From positions 159,057,037 to 159,121,036 of the forward strand of contig NC_092859.1 in the NCBI RefSeq assembly GCF_032062135.1: a stretch of 64,000 nucleotides of DNA, written 5' to 3'. Position numbers and translations under genes: made by a program. Under the pieces are notes generated by a model. That model was not told the origin of the DNA and searched no databases. It saw nothing but the letters and a program-made list of their open reading frames with translations. Shown one piece after another: positions 63,701 through 64,000 of this stretch. Source of the stretch: Pyxicephalus adspersus. Taxonomy: Eukaryota > Chordata > Amphibia > Anura > Pyxicephalidae. The first letter of the stretch is position 1. Each line of letters starts with the position of its first letter.

Positions 63701-64000
63701 GAGGCAAATGGATTTATTTGCACCCCAACATTTGTACAATAGGATTTACAGTTACAGCATTAGGCACCCACTAAGTCAGCCCCCTCTTCCCCCAAAAATA
63801 TGCCCCAGGTGCCTGCCCCAACACCCCTTCTGATACCATGCCACTAACGTATGTTCCATCTCTTTATATTCTGTTGATTTACAATAACGTGACTTGAAGT
63901 GCGAGAATAACTTTATTATATATATATTTATTTTTAAATATTTAGCTGGTGGATGGACAGACATGTAAAATGAGATCACCTGAAATGGGAATTTGTTACC

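Larger units (their letters stand above)
48903..64000. other. LOXL2 intron 1 / upstream region: no gene supported
   Basis: No ORF or exon here resembles a known protein. It holds three minisatellite blocks (49.02-49.66, 52.96-53.28, 60.01-60.72 kb), dispersed repeats (53.48-53.69, 57.89-58.20, 58.95-59.10, 59.52-59.73 kb) and MITE fragments near 54.5 and 58.4 kb. LOXL2 exon 1 may be here or beyond the window. 50-52.9, 55-57.8 and 61-64 kb contain only AT-rich sequence with nothing recognised. Confidence 0.6.

Overview
This is vertebrate nuclear DNA, most likely from a frog (Anura, probably not Xenopus). The reasons are split genes with GT-AG introns, orthologues of two neighbouring vertebrate genes, and many dispersed non-LTR, SINE-like and MITE-like repeats of a kind I associate with ranoid frogs. 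The species assignment is inference from repeat flavour, not proof. There are no bacterial, viral, CRISPR or operon features.

Two genes account for all the coding sequence I can support. R3HCC1 (R3H and coiled-coil containing protein) is on the + strand from about 9.3 to 25.9 kb. LOXL2 (lysyl oxidase-like 2) is on the - strand: coding exons 2-14 run from 48,869 down to 27,128. The genes are convergent, tail to tail, as I recall them on human 8p21.3. I see no CHMP7-like exon upstream of R3HCC1 and no ENTPD4-like exon beyond LOXL2.

LOXL2 can be reconstructed as 13 coding exons with matching splice phases giving 763 codons: signal peptide, four six-cysteine SRCR domains and a copper amine-oxidase domain. 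The three copper histidines and the Lys/Tyr pair that forms the lysyl tyrosylquinone cofactor are all present. R3HCC1 can be reconstructed as seven coding exons of at least about 706 codons: R3H domain, a very long acidic Lys/Glu-rich middle exon and an RRM-like C-terminal domain. Its initiator ATG was not found.

Layout: 1-9.3 kb holds repeats (L1/Tx1-like and CR1/L2-like LINE remnants, a hAT-like end, a 58-bp perfect palindrome, a 32-bp minisatellite). 9.3-25.9 kb is R3HCC1, with five segments of one MITE family and two mariner/Tigger-like elements in its introns. 25.9-26.4 kb is the short gap between the convergent 3' ends. 26.4-48.9 kb is LOXL2, with an 8.5-kb intron 10 full of repeats and a large minisatellite in intron 3. 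48.9-64 kb is LOXL2 intron 1 or upstream sequence, with three minisatellite arrays and dispersed repeats, and no exon I can support.

I found no credible previously undescribed multi-gene system. The points worth a second look are the palindrome, the repeat families and their shared tails, the unusual density of minisatellites, a tandem NAGNAG acceptor in LOXL2, and the unexplained R3HCC1 start.
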